Positions 7,101 to 13,871 of a stretch of 13,871 nucleotides of DNA are shown here, one piece after another (within the stretch, counting starts at the first letter, position 1; each line of letters opens with the position of its first letter). The stretch is from Acanthamoeba lenticulata (taxonomy: Eukaryota; Discosea; Longamoebia; Acanthamoebidae), in contig NAVB01003273.1 of NCBI GenBank assembly GCA_002179805.1, forward strand, positions 1 through 13,871, given 5' to 3'. Below the pieces are notes generated by a model. The model was not told where the DNA came from. It saw nothing but the letters and a program-made list of their open reading frames with translations, and searched no databases. A program made the translations under genes and the position numbers.

Positions 7101-10100
7101 CAAAATCGTGGATAAGAATGCTATCGGCGCCCGTGCGTTCAAAGACGAGATCACGCAGATGATGGACTTCAAGCACCCCAACGTTATGACGCCGCTGTGC
7201 GCGTGTGTCAGCGGTCCGCGCATGGCTCTTGTGATGCCCTTCATGGAGCTAGGAAGCGTGTACGACCTCGTCCACAACGAGATGTTGCCGGTCATCCCCG
7301 CGGGCCTGCGCGCGCGCATGCTCTTCGACGTAGCCAAGGGCATGAACTACCTGCACCACGCCGGCATCGTGCACCGCGACCTCAAGTCCGCCAACCTGCT
7401 CGTCCAGAAGGACTGGACCGTGCGCATCACCGACTTTGGCCTGGCCATGCGCGTGCGCTCGCATCGCCGCGCACAGGCCGCGGCTGAGATAGATGCCGGC
7501 AACTTGGCCGAGTTCGTCTCTGTCCCGTGGACCGCGCCCGAGGTGCTTTACGACGCCGACGTAGCCACGACGGAAGCCGACGTCTACTCCTTCGGCATTA
7601 TCATGTGGGAGCTGCTGGAGCGCGCCAAACCCTATGGCGACACCAACCCGCTGGCCATCGTGGTGGCGGTCTACTCGAAGCGCGTCCGTCCCGCCCTTTC
7701 GGAGAGGCATCAGGATGCAGACGACGAGCAGCTGAAAAAGTATATCGCGCTCATGCGCGAGTGCTGGAGCACGGAACCCGAGAAGCGGCCGACCTTTGCC
7801 GCCGTGGCGAGCCGCATCAATGAAGCCTACCCGCTCGAGGAGCGTGAGGGCAAGTCTGGGCGCTCATCGCTACTGCGCGCAGGGGGCACCAGCGGCGCCA
7901 ACGACACCGGCACGTCGCGCAGCATCAGTGACGGCGCCAGCGAGGTAAGCAGTGCACATACGGCTGACGGCGGCGCCAAAGGTGCGGACGACGACGCGCG
8001 CCGTCACACTCGCCGCGCAATCGAGGGCCTCTACGGCACTGATGACACCGAGCACGGCGACCGCGCCGCCGTCGGCCCGCGCGGTGCCGACGTCGACCAC
8101 GATGTCGGATCGGAAACCTCCACCACCACCGGTGGCACGGACGGCGACGCCGAGCCAGTGGTGGGCACGCACACGCGGCGCCGCGACCGCCGCGGGGGCA
8201 AGACCCTCGGGCGTCCTCTGGCCTTCGACGCCACACAGCTTGCTCCGGGGCCGTTTGAGCGCCAACCGCTGCTTTTGTTACGCTCGCCCGAGGACGCCGA
8301 GGAGCTGAGCGCGGTCTTTGTGATTGCCGACATCACCCACAACAGCGCCATATGGGAGGCGAACCCGCGCGTGGCACACAAAGCGACCGTCTTGTTCCTC
8401 AAGACGGCGCGCCGTCTCGCGCGCAAGTTCCGCGCCACGGAATCGCAGTCGCCCCTCGTCTCCAGCCTCGGCACCATGTGCATGGCCTTTGTGGGCGCAC
8501 CGGCAGCCCTGGGCTGGGCAAGCGCCGTGCAGCGTGAACTGCTGCAGGTCGCCTGGGACAAGGCGTTGCTGGAACTGCCTGAGGCAGCTACGCTCTGCCA
8601 CGACGACCGGGTCCTCTTCTGCGGCTTGCGTATCCGTATGGGCATTGAGACGGGCGCCTACCGCCGCATCGACGGCGACATGCCCGGCGTGGTCCGGTTC
8701 ACCGGGCCGGCCCTCGTTCGGGCGGCTTCAGCGTGCACCATGGCCGAGGCCGGCCAGATCCTCATGGGTCGCGCGTGCTACACCGCGTGCGGGTTGCCCG
8801 GCCTACTCCGCGCGGGACGCGTCGGCCAATTTGGCCTTCGCCAGCCCAAGGCCCTTGCACCGCATTACGTGGAGGTCGTACCAGTGGGGCTCGAAGAACG
8901 CGACTTTGGTGAGTCGTTACCACTGGAGTGTGTCGACGACGTTGTTGACAACGACGGCGTGCCCTCGCGCGTGAAACCCGACCGTGCGACCGACCGGGGT
9001 GGTGGTGGTGCTGACGGCGAATCGGACTCGGACAGCGACCTGGACTCGTCCGTGAGCTCGATCTCCAGCGCCCTGGCCGACCCACCCACACGTGGGCGTA
9101 TCGACCCGCTTGCCCAGTTGTCGGCCACACGCGGCCTTCGTTGGGTGCTGCCCTTCAAAGACGATGCTATCCAACTGCTGGACGAGTTGGGCCACGTGGG
9201 CTCGTATGGCGTGGTGCACCGCGCACTCTGGAACCATCAGCACCAGGCTGCATTTAAGCGGCTTCTGCGCCAGGTGGCCAACGAGACCGACATCCTCCAC
9301 TTCCTGGCCGATAGTGGCGTGCTGTTCTTGCTCGATCCGCACCCCAACGTCGTCGTCCAGCTAGGGGCCTGCATCGAACCGCCTAACATGGGCGTGCTCA
9401 TGGGCCTGTCCGAACAAGGACCGCTGAGCGCCGTGCTCTACGACGCCAAGCACCAACTGCGCTTTGGCGACAAGGTGACCATGCTTGCCGATGTAGCGCG
9501 CGGCCTGGCCTTTCTCCACGATCACGACATCGTGCACGGCCACATCCACCCACACAACCTGCTCGTCGACGCCGACTGGCGCGTGCGCGTCTCAGACGCT
9601 GGCTTTCGCCACGCGCGCTCCGAAGGTGCCATGGCCACGCGCTGCGGCCCTCCGCTGTGGACGGCACCCGAGCTCTTCACGATGAGCGGACAGGCAGGCG
9701 TGGCCGAGGAACGCGATGACGACGACACCGACACCGACGACAGCGTGTCTCGCGCGTCACGAACCGGCTCCGAGCATGCCGAGCCGCGCGTGAGCCGCCG
9801 CGCTCGCGCACGCGCCAAGGCGTCTGCCATGGACCTTCTCAAGCGCATCGACGTCTACGCACTGGGCCTCGTCATGTGGGCCGTCTATACGCGGCGCCAG
9901 CCGTATGAAGGCATGCAGGCCATGGCGGTTGCCCTCCAGATCCCCAAGGGTCTGCGGCCGGACGTGCCCGCTGGGTGCCCTGAGGCCTTTGCCGACCTTA
10001 TGGTGCGCTGCTGGAGCGCTGATCCGGTTGCGCGACCCTCGTCGCACGATGCCCTGCACGCTCTCGAGGCCATCGTGAACGCGCTTCCTGCCGGCCAAAG

Positions 10101-10143
10101 AAGACGAGGCCCCATAGGCTATGATGGTGACCTTGGCGTGTGA
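4126..10143 (+). CDS. Giant receptor: PstS-like x2, EGF, TM, TKL kinase, degenerate cyclase, pseudokinase
   Basis: The frame is open for 2005 aa with no intron. In order: a basic/Ser-rich leader of about 75 residues; a hydrophobic signal segment at about 77-90; PstS-like domain 1 (about 99-425, with IPVGIYGMVLVLN and LAAIFNGSLTSWQD); PstS-like domain 2 (about 472-705, with ILLGEIVRWND); an EGF module with Cys 845, 854, 860, 886, 888 and 897 and a nine-Thr run in its third loop; a TM helix at about 913-942; kinase 1 (about 966-1236) with GQGAMG, VAVK (K993), HRDLKSAN (D1085), DFG (1103-1105) and WTAPE, all intact and of Ser/Thr TKL type; a low-complexity linker; a class III cyclase-like domain (about 1380-1565) lacking key residues; an acidic/Ser linker; kinase 2 (about 1680-1995) with K1711 but HGH in place of HRD. 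I recall this architecture from Acanthamoeba receptors and from Mimivirus R818/R826/R831. The role is probably surface sensing with kinase output; the ligand is unknown. Confidence 0.9.
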   Translation: MMNKCSRLATVGAPGRPTAMTTTTCASPHCFRSSDGSTPGLAPLNSAAGPKQRRRGYGAARRGAAPTTRSTRFPAGLGVLVLVLLLHSVSSPLGVTAQNVKAPALGVVDRICEGLSGATSVAYGYSTASSMSLSVTGDPSVAIQQHDAGAADFTCLSGPSGADANVWREIPVGIYGMVLVLNRKPPPTSPSGFGVNPLLPPKLLAAIFNGSLTSWQDEALLAYDELVDMPQGDISLVVRNYSSARAEAASYTGALGRSLARYDPHGFGAAYAASGGRMAAALATLIPSARLVVIGPDTHAVSAVDAVVAQPGALTVLTQAERKAYAGPASASTDFYDVDMTSAAGGLVSQPTPDSLRDALAYYATSVNVTAPRGLLVDIGFAETLSAWPLAGLLTVAIADESTASACVYVSTILKFLSWLQSNEDAASIADTSFASTGLAGLTTSMRQRASEALGLVRCGGEAALTSHHLVGSGARSTLWYWLASTYDPAAASLAVSFEPTSNDAALKSLVTLDADFAGLFLGETRTGNSTATSQRVLPVGLRPLGCAANAGAGERLALSLEVVARILLGEIVRWNDSRLGAPASFGSGPIRVVLDQKGLPSLSGGPRGGYANRALYAALAGAHPELLDGVVSPTEVLVWPVSNLSTTLYGDDEPAKVIAATAGAFGCDFVDMLLYERTLRIVDIPSRVVAATTAEQHRRSFDRPRPHTRATTATVDDATTDAAQIAQATARTLARSAALLLAASSSTAYLAGAPSDCADCWPMGAWLGLGVNGGDVTDCSRTSALLDWAWWMASERASASGGAMPAATFGADQGDAGAWARRSVLTTVADITCHGATVFSRSACLSDDNTALCSGHGTCDLVSSTGGSASTNATTTTTTTTTAQCSCDAGWRGTLCEQASSSANSDDSTQTAVIIAVVLAVGVVCLCVLAVLAVLGGLAVASRVRQGVWWWQEPRASWEIDLADLEIDERIGQGAMGTVFKAHYDDRLVAVKIVDKNAIGARAFKDEITQMMDFKHPNVMTPLCACVSGPRMALVMPFMELGSVYDLVHNEMLPVIPAGLRARMLFDVAKGMNYLHHAGIVHRDLKSANLLVQKDWTVRITDFGLAMRVRSHRRAQAAAEIDAGNLAEFVSVPWTAPEVLYDADVATTEADVYSFGIIMWELLERAKPYGDTNPLAIVVAVYSKRVRPALSERHQDADDEQLKKYIALMRECWSTEPEKRPTFAAVASRINEAYPLEEREGKSGRSSLLRAGGTSGANDTGTSRSISDGASEVSSAHTADGGAKGADDDARRHTRRAIEGLYGTDDTEHGDRAAVGPRGADVDHDVGSETSTTTGGTDGDAEPVVGTHTRRRDRRGGKTLGRPLAFDATQLAPGPFERQPLLLLRSPEDAEELSAVFVIADITHNSAIWEANPRVAHKATVLFLKTARRLARKFRATESQSPLVSSLGTMCMAFVGAPAALGWASAVQRELLQVAWDKALLELPEAATLCHDDRVLFCGLRIRMGIETGAYRRIDGDMPGVVRFTGPALVRAASACTMAEAGQILMGRACYTACGLPGLLRAGRVGQFGLRQPKALAPHYVEVVPVGLEERDFGESLPLECVDDVVDNDGVPSRVKPDRATDRGGGGADGESDSDSDLDSSVSSISSALADPPTRGRIDPLAQLSATRGLRWVLPFKDDAIQLLDELGHVGSYGVVHRALWNHQHQAAFKRLLRQVANETDILHFLADSGVLFLLDPHPNVVVQLGACIEPPNMGVLMGLSEQGPLSAVLYDAKHQLRFGDKVTMLADVARGLAFLHDHDIVHGHIHPHNLLVDADWRVRVSDAGFRHARSEGAMATRCGPPLWTAPELFTMSGQAGVAEERDDDDTDTDDSVSRASRTGSEHAEPRVSRRARARAKASAMDLLKRIDVYALGLVMWAVYTRRQPYEGMQAMAVALQIPKGLRPDVPAGCPEAFADLMVRCWSADPVARPSSHDALHALEAIVNALPAGQRRRGPIGYDGDLGV

Positions 10144-10462
10144 ACTCTCACATGCCGCACCTTACATACACCCTTGTAACACTTTCCTCCTCCTCATCCT
10201 CTCGGGTCCTAAAAAACCTTTTCCTAAAACATGATCATGTATCTGATCCAACCAATCGGTTAACCAGAAGCCAGGTGCGTAACAGGGCTACTCGGCTCTG
10301 TATTTGGTTCCACTGCCATCCAACGAACCTCGATTGCATGCTCCAATTATTGTGCAAAAATAAAAGGCCTGCAGCCTATCGGCCTCTTACCGGCGTCGTG
10401 TCGAGGCGATGTCGCATCGCTACCACGCGGTTGTCCTCGCTCTCTCTTGGCATCTCTTCGTC
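10144..10462. other. 3' flank of the receptor gene / intergenic
   Basis: No gene is visible. The frame beginning at 10140 is open into the next gene, but its translation upstream of 10641 is compositionally random. An AATAAA at 10359-10364 is a plausible poly(A) signal about 215 bp after the receptor stop. A CCAAT pentamer (10252-10256) and a GGTTAACC palindrome (10257-10264) could belong to the promoter of the downstream gene. Confidence 0.5.
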
Positions 10463-10483
10463 TATAAGATTGGGGGCGGGGCC
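10463..10483 (+). promoter_or_regulatory. TATA-like element plus GC box for the secreted-protein gene
   Basis: TATAAGAT at 10463-10470 is followed at once by GGGGGCGGGGCC (10472-10483). Initiation about 30 bp downstream of the TATA element would give a leader of about 145 nt. That leader ends in an A/C-rich ACAAACAACA context directly before ATG. Confidence 0.45.
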
Positions 10484-10640
10484 TGCCTCTTTGTTTACTA
10501 ACTTCACACACCACACGCACGGCGCACACTTCTCTCCTTCTCTCGTCGACGCACCAGCAGCCAATAAGGCCGGTTTTTCTGCCCGCTCACCGAACGACCA
10601 CTACCCGCTCGCCCGCCTGCCCCCGCCCCCACAAACAACA

Positions 10641-11222
10641 ATGAACGTGTCTCCCGCTCGTTTCCTCGTCTTTGTGGCCCTCGCACTGCTGGCCAGCATG
10701 GCTGCAACGGCGTCGGCCGACGATGCGCTCAAGTACAACTTCGGCTTTACGTTCAAGAACGTGGCCAACAACCAGTGGTGCTATCCCGACCAGAACTCGG
10801 TGGGCAAGCCCCTTCGCTGCGACTCCCTTGCGCCAGCGGCCGCGCTGTTCTCGCTCACGGGCAACAACAGTCCTTTCATCCTCAACAACTCGTACATCAC
10901 CAACGGGGTGTCCATTAACGCCATCTTGAACGCCGCTGGCGACATGCAGTGGTGTGTGTCGACGACCAAGTCCGGCTACACCGACACCACCTCGGTCTTC
11001 TGCTCCTACGGCGCCAACCTGCCCTATTTCCAGATGGTCAAGAGGAAGGACATCGACCCCTTCCACGACGACTGGATCTGGCCCGGCACCTACATCAGCT
11101 TCTACAACACCAACAAGGCCGCCTTTTGCGGCGTGGCCAGCTCGATTGTCACCTGCAACTACGCCGGCAGTCTCTCTGCCATGCCGTCATCGAATGCGAC
11201 CGTCTACCGCGTCTATTTCTAG
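10641..11222 (+). CDS. Secreted six-cysteine protein of unknown function
   Basis: This is a 193-aa protein, intronless. The start at 10641 is chosen because it gives a textbook signal peptide: MNVSPARFLVFVALALLA, then ATASA with likely cleavage before DDALKYNFGF (residue 27). The mature chain of about 167 aa is polar and aromatic-rich, with six cysteines in the contexts WCYP, LRCDS, QWCVS, VFCSY, AFCGV and VTCNY. That suits three disulfides. There are several N-x-S/T sites (for example NNSY, SNAT). No membrane segment or catalytic motif is recognisable. The repeated W/F-C pattern hints at two or three related small modules (NNQWCYP versus DMQWCVS), but this is weak. Its own TATA element and poly(A) signal suggest an independent unit. 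I do not recognise a family. Confidence 0.8.
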   Translation: MNVSPARFLVFVALALLASMAATASADDALKYNFGFTFKNVANNQWCYPDQNSVGKPLRCDSLAPAAALFSLTGNNSPFILNNSYITNGVSINAILNAAGDMQWCVSTTKSGYTDTTSVFCSYGANLPYFQMVKRKDIDPFHDDWIWPGTYISFYNTNKAAFCGVASSIVTCNYAGSLSAMPSSNATVYRVYF

Positions 11223-11227
11223 GTCTC

Positions 11228-11247
11228 CAACAACTGCGCAGTTGTTG
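11228..11247. repeat. Perfect 20-bp palindrome after the stop codon
   Basis: CAACAACTGCGCAGTTGTTG is fully self-complementary, beginning six bases after the TAG stop of the secreted protein. A run of 12 C follows (11253-11264), then the poly(A) signal. In RNA it would form a hairpin with a tight loop; as DNA it is a possible dimer-binding site. Confidence 0.85.
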
Positions 11248-11275
11248 CCCGACCCCCCCCCCCCGCATAACTGCC

Positions 11276-11281
11276 AATAAA
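11276..11281 (+). terminator. AATAAA poly(A) signal of the secreted-protein gene
   Basis: The canonical hexamer lies 54 bp after the stop codon, with A-rich sequence following. Its position is typical for a short 3' UTR. Confidence 0.65.
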
Positions 11282-11541
11282 AATGGCCATTTCGACGAAA
11301 GAAAAAAAAGGCTTCCTCGCAATCTTGCGCGCGCAAACTTGACCCGCCCGCCGCACCATTGTCGATGTCTCGGTGTGCGAGCGAGCCCAAAAAAAGACTT
11401 TGTAACTCAATACACTGAGCAGGACTCTAACCTGCAAGGGCCCATCGGCGGCCACGCGCCAGCCGAACGGCGTGGCGTCGAGCGTTGGCCTCCCAGAACA
11501 CGACATAGCCCATGAGCTGCAAGGCCTGCACACGAAGAGGG
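11282..11541. other. Convergent 3' intergenic region
   Basis: This lies between the plus-strand secreted-protein gene and the minus-strand acidic-protein gene. On the minus strand, 11549-11427 reads as a 40-codon frame (LQLMGYVVFWEANARR and onward) in a different phase from the end of the acidic gene. No RNA gene is supported. Confidence 0.4.
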
Positions 11542-12595
11542 TCATGCATTTGCCCAGTGGCTCTTCAGCCTCGTGGCCAACTGCTCGGCCGCCTTGCGGT
11601 GCCACATCACGCTGCAATTGTCATCAGCTGTGTTGGCAAGACCTGGTGTCAAAAGAAAAAAAGGGAATTTTTTATTCTTTGGGTTTGTTCTTGGGACAAG
11701 GAGACAAAGAAGGCACGATTTTGTCATTCTAGCATGATATCCTCACCATCCTGGTGATAGCCGTTGTGATAGCTCTGGCCGTCATCCTCTCCATCACTGT
11801 CACATTCGTCATCACTGTCATCTTCATCTTCATCATCGCAGTCGTCATTGACCTCCACACTTCACTTTCTTCCTGGTCGTCCTCTTCCTCACTACTGCCA
11901 GCTCTATCGTCATCTTCCTTGGGTGACTCGCCACCAACCTCATGGTAGTACCGCACAGCTGCCAGAAGCTTTGCCAGTGGTCTGAGGATCAGAGGCATGT
12001 CAGCACGCAAGCAGGGCTCACCATCAATAATCTAGCAGTACATACAAGCTTCCACGTCAACCTACTTTTCGCTGACCAGCTTTGCCTGCCCACTCGTCCT
12101 TAATTTGCCAGCGGGTGCAAACGTTGAGGATGTGCTGGTGCCGATGTCCTGGGCGGTTGACCACGGACACTTGACGAGCAATGGTCCACCTGCCACCCGA
12201 AACTACGCCCTTGGAGGCGATGAAGGGGTTGATCTGGGCATGTGTGTTAGTGCCCTTGTGCAAAGAAGCGGGCAGCTGAAGATGCGAAGAGGTGCATGTG
12301 AACGTAGGTGGGACTACAGCATGCTGAAGTGAGTGAGGAAGAGGCAGTGGCAGTATGGTTAAGCACACAGATGGCGGTGGGAAAGCACCGGGGTGAGCGA
12401 TAACGGGATGGAAGCAGGCAGGCGTGAGCGAGGCCGAGGCACGTGTGACCGCTGCCGCCTTGCGCAACCCTTCGGCCCAGTCGAGCCGACGTGCTTCGTC
12501 GAGGAGCTCGTGGCTGTGGCTCTCGATGCGAGCCAACGCCTGCTTGGCCTCCTGATAGCGCGGCTGGCGGCCGGGAGCACTGGAATTGGCGCCAT
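11542..12595 (-). pseudogene. Spliced acidic-protein gene with apparent frame slips (possible pseudogene or sequence errors)
   Basis: Reading the minus strand: ATG at 12595 begins MAPIPVLPAASRA, but the coding signal continues one phase over at 12557 as YQEAKQALARIESHSHELL, a helical, basic/acidic segment. A second exon, 12233-12066 (56 codons), begins INPFIASKGVVSGGRW, after branch-like CTAAC and acceptor CCCAG, and ends at donor AAAA|GTAGGT. Exon 3 (about 11968-11747) encodes LLAAVRYYHEVGGESPKEDDD and a Glu/Asp/Ser tract. The acidic run switches frame at about 11852-11861 to EVNDDCDDEDEDD. It then uses donor GATG|GTGAGG; acceptor CACCAG at 11643, after a T-rich tract, keeps phase into the last exon (11642-11542) ending LKSHWANA. 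The function is unknown; acidic tracts like this occur in nuclear or chaperone proteins. The intron 1 donor is uncertain. Confidence 0.45.
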
Positions 12596-12756
12596 GAGAT
12601 CACAAACAAGGAGCCGCCCTAAACTTGGGCCAAGGTCACAGAGCAAGCCCTGCGCCCTAAATCACTGGCGCCAAAGGACTGGCGCGGAGCGGGCAACAGC
12701 GATCGGCTTTTCTGCGCTGCAGAGGCTCTGTATTTCTTTTTGATTGGAAAAACATC
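12596..12756. other. Gap between EF-1alpha 3' end and the acidic gene
   Basis: The minus strand reads from the EF-1alpha stop toward the acidic gene. It is about 160 bp with no ORF of interest and no AATAAA on the minus strand. It must hold both the EF-1alpha 3' UTR and the promoter of the next gene. Confidence 0.4.
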
Positions 12757-13871
12757 TTACTTCTCTTCCGCCTCATCTTCACTCGGGCCACGCGGGTCGC
12801 GCTTGGTGACGCTCTTAATGACGCCCACCGCCACAGTTTGCTGCATGTCGCGCACGGCGAACCGCCCGAGAGGAGGGTAATCCACGAAGGCCTCCACGCA
12901 GAGAGGCTGGGAGGGCACCATGACCACAAGCGCTGAGTCACCGCTCTTGAGGCTAGCCGGGTTCTCCTCGAGCCGGACGCTTGTCCTCCGGTTGAGCTTC
13001 GCCACGAGGCGGTCGAAGCGGCAGGCGACATGGCTGGTGTGACAGTCGAGCACAGGCGTGTAGCCGGCGCGCACTTCGCCCGGATGGTTAAGCACTACCA
13101 CCTGCGCCATGAAGTCAACTGCCTCGCGTGGTGGGTCGCGCTTGACCTCGCCGCAAACGTCACCGCGCCTGATGTTGCCCACGTTGCCCGTGCTTCTGAC
13201 GCTGAACCCGATGTTGTCACCCGGCTCAGCCCCGTTTATCAGCTTATTGGAGTGCATCTCGAAGCTCGTGACCTCGGTAGGGACATTGCACGGCACGAAC
13301 AGGACCTCCATCCCGGGCCGCACGACGCCAGTTTCCACGCGGCCCACCGGCACGAGCCCGATCCCGCCGATCCTGTAGACGTCCCGCACAGGCATGCGCA
13401 GAGGCTTGTCCATGGGGCGCCTGGGGGGCGTGAGCGCGTCGAGGGCCTCAAGAAGGGTGAGCCCGCGCCACCAAGGCAGGTTGTCACTCCTCTCCACCAT
13501 GTTGTCACCACCCCAGCCAGAGAGCGGGATGAAGGGAATGATGTTCGCACTGTAGCCAACCCTCATGAGGTAGGCACCCACCTCGTGCTCGATCTGCATG
13601 AACCGCTCCTGGCTCCACCCGACTGAGGGCGAGTCCATCTTGTTGACAACCACGATGATCCGCTCGACGCCGAGCGTGTAGGCCAGGAGGGCGTGCTCCT
13701 TGGTCTGGCCATTCTCGGAGAAACCTGCCTCGTACTCGCCCTGCGCGGCGGAGATGATGAGGAGGGCGACGTCGGCCTGCGAAGTGCCGGTAATCATGTT
13801 CTTGATGAAGTCGCGGTGGCCGGGCACGTCAATGATCGTGCAGTCATACCTGTATCCCCACCACACACGGC
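12757..13871 (-). CDS. Translation elongation factor EF-1alpha paralogue (5' end outside window)
   Basis: About 370 codons are visible; the N-terminal part with the P-loop lies beyond the edge. Visible GTPase motifs are [24 protein letters not shown] (G3; usually DAPG) and VVVNKMD (G4, visible residues 76-79), followed by [17 protein letters not shown]. Domains 2 and 3 follow, with [42 protein letters not shown] and [22 protein letters not shown]. The protein binds GTP and delivers aminoacyl-tRNA to the ribosome A site in the cytosol. It differs from ordinary EF-1alpha in scattered substitutions and in an acidic end ([10 protein letters not shown]) instead of the usual Lys-rich tail, so it is probably a divergent paralogue. 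The frame stays open to the edge (RVWWGYRYD), but an ATACAG|GT site at 13850/13849 could make the last bases intronic. Confidence 0.92.
   Translation of the reverse strand, partial: RVWWGYRYDCTIIDVPGHRDFIKNMITGTSQADVALLIISAAQGEYEAGFSENGQTKEHALLAYTLGVERIIVVVNKMDSPSVGWSQERFMQIEHEVGAYLMRVGYSANIIPFIPLSGWGGDNMVERSDNLPWWRGLTLLEALDALTPPRRPMDKPLRMPVRDVYRIGGIGLVPVGRVETGVVRPGMEVLFVPCNVPTEVTSFEMHSNKLINGAEPGDNIGFSVRSTGNVGNIRRGDVCGEVKRDPPREAVDFMAQVVVLNHPGEVRAGYTPVLDCHTSHVACRFDRLVAKLNRRTSVRLEENPASLKSGDSALVVMVPSQPLCVEAFVDYPPLGRFAVRDMQQTVAVGVIKSVTKRDPRGPSEDEAEEK

Noticed and set aside
5618..7162. 514-codon open frame overlapping the receptor in another phase
   Set aside because: It is Arg/Pro/Ala-rich shadow translation of GC-rich codons; the receptor frame has the domains.
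10140..10640. Upstream in-frame extension of the secreted protein
   Set aside because: It would bury a textbook signal peptide in the chain centre; the translation is random in composition and crosses a TATA/GC-box region.
11415..11437. tRNA-like T-arm on the minus strand (GCAGG-TTAGAGT-CCTGC)
   Set aside because: The loop lacks the invariant TTC, and no D-arm, anticodon arm or matching acceptor strand is found at the right distance on either side.
13030..13626. 198-codon plus-strand frame opposite EF-1alpha
   Set aside because: An antisense shadow of a strongly conserved gene; His/Val/Arg-rich with no family signal.
1..13871. CRISPR arrays, insertion sequences, bacterial operons
   Set aside because: No spaced direct-repeat arrays, transposase motifs or Shine-Dalgarno-linked gene runs were seen; introns and poly(A) signals mark eukaryotic DNA.

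Overview
This window looks like nuclear DNA of a GC-rich, intron-bearing protist, most likely Acanthamoeba or a close amoebozoan. The grounds are short GT-AG introns of 96-164 bp with conserved reading phase, AATAAA poly(A) signals, eukaryotic EF-1alpha, a Golgi-type GT8 glycosyltransferase, and a giant one-pass receptor of a kind I associate with Acanthamoeba and with the giant viruses that infect it. No database search was possible, so the species is an inference.

Layout. A spliced GT8 type II membrane glycosyltransferase (six exons, +, 379-2413) comes first. It is followed by an intronless ketopantoate-reductase-like enzyme (+, 2691-3707) of bacterial look, with an imperfect tandem repeat upstream and a T11A9 tract downstream. 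A 26-bp-arm inverted repeat (4015-4085) lies just ahead of an uninterrupted 2005-codon ORF (+, 4126-10143). That ORF encodes signal anchor, two PstS-like domains, an EGF module, one TM helix, an active-looking TKL kinase, a degenerate class III cyclase and a pseudokinase. After a promoter-bearing gap comes a small secreted six-cysteine protein (+, 10641-11222) with a perfect 20-bp palindrome just after its stop. The right end is on the minus strand: a spliced acidic-protein gene that seems to carry frame slips (about 11542-12595), and an EF-1alpha paralogue running off the right edge (12757-13871).

Nothing indicates an operon; each gene looks independently transcribed. The receptor is the standout. 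It couples a duplicated periplasmic-binding-protein-like ectodomain to an apparently active kinase followed by two catalytically broken domains, which suggests an extracellular small-molecule sensor whose C-terminal half is regulatory. The GT8 enzyme and the secreted protein also belong to the secretory pathway, but no functional link among them is visible.
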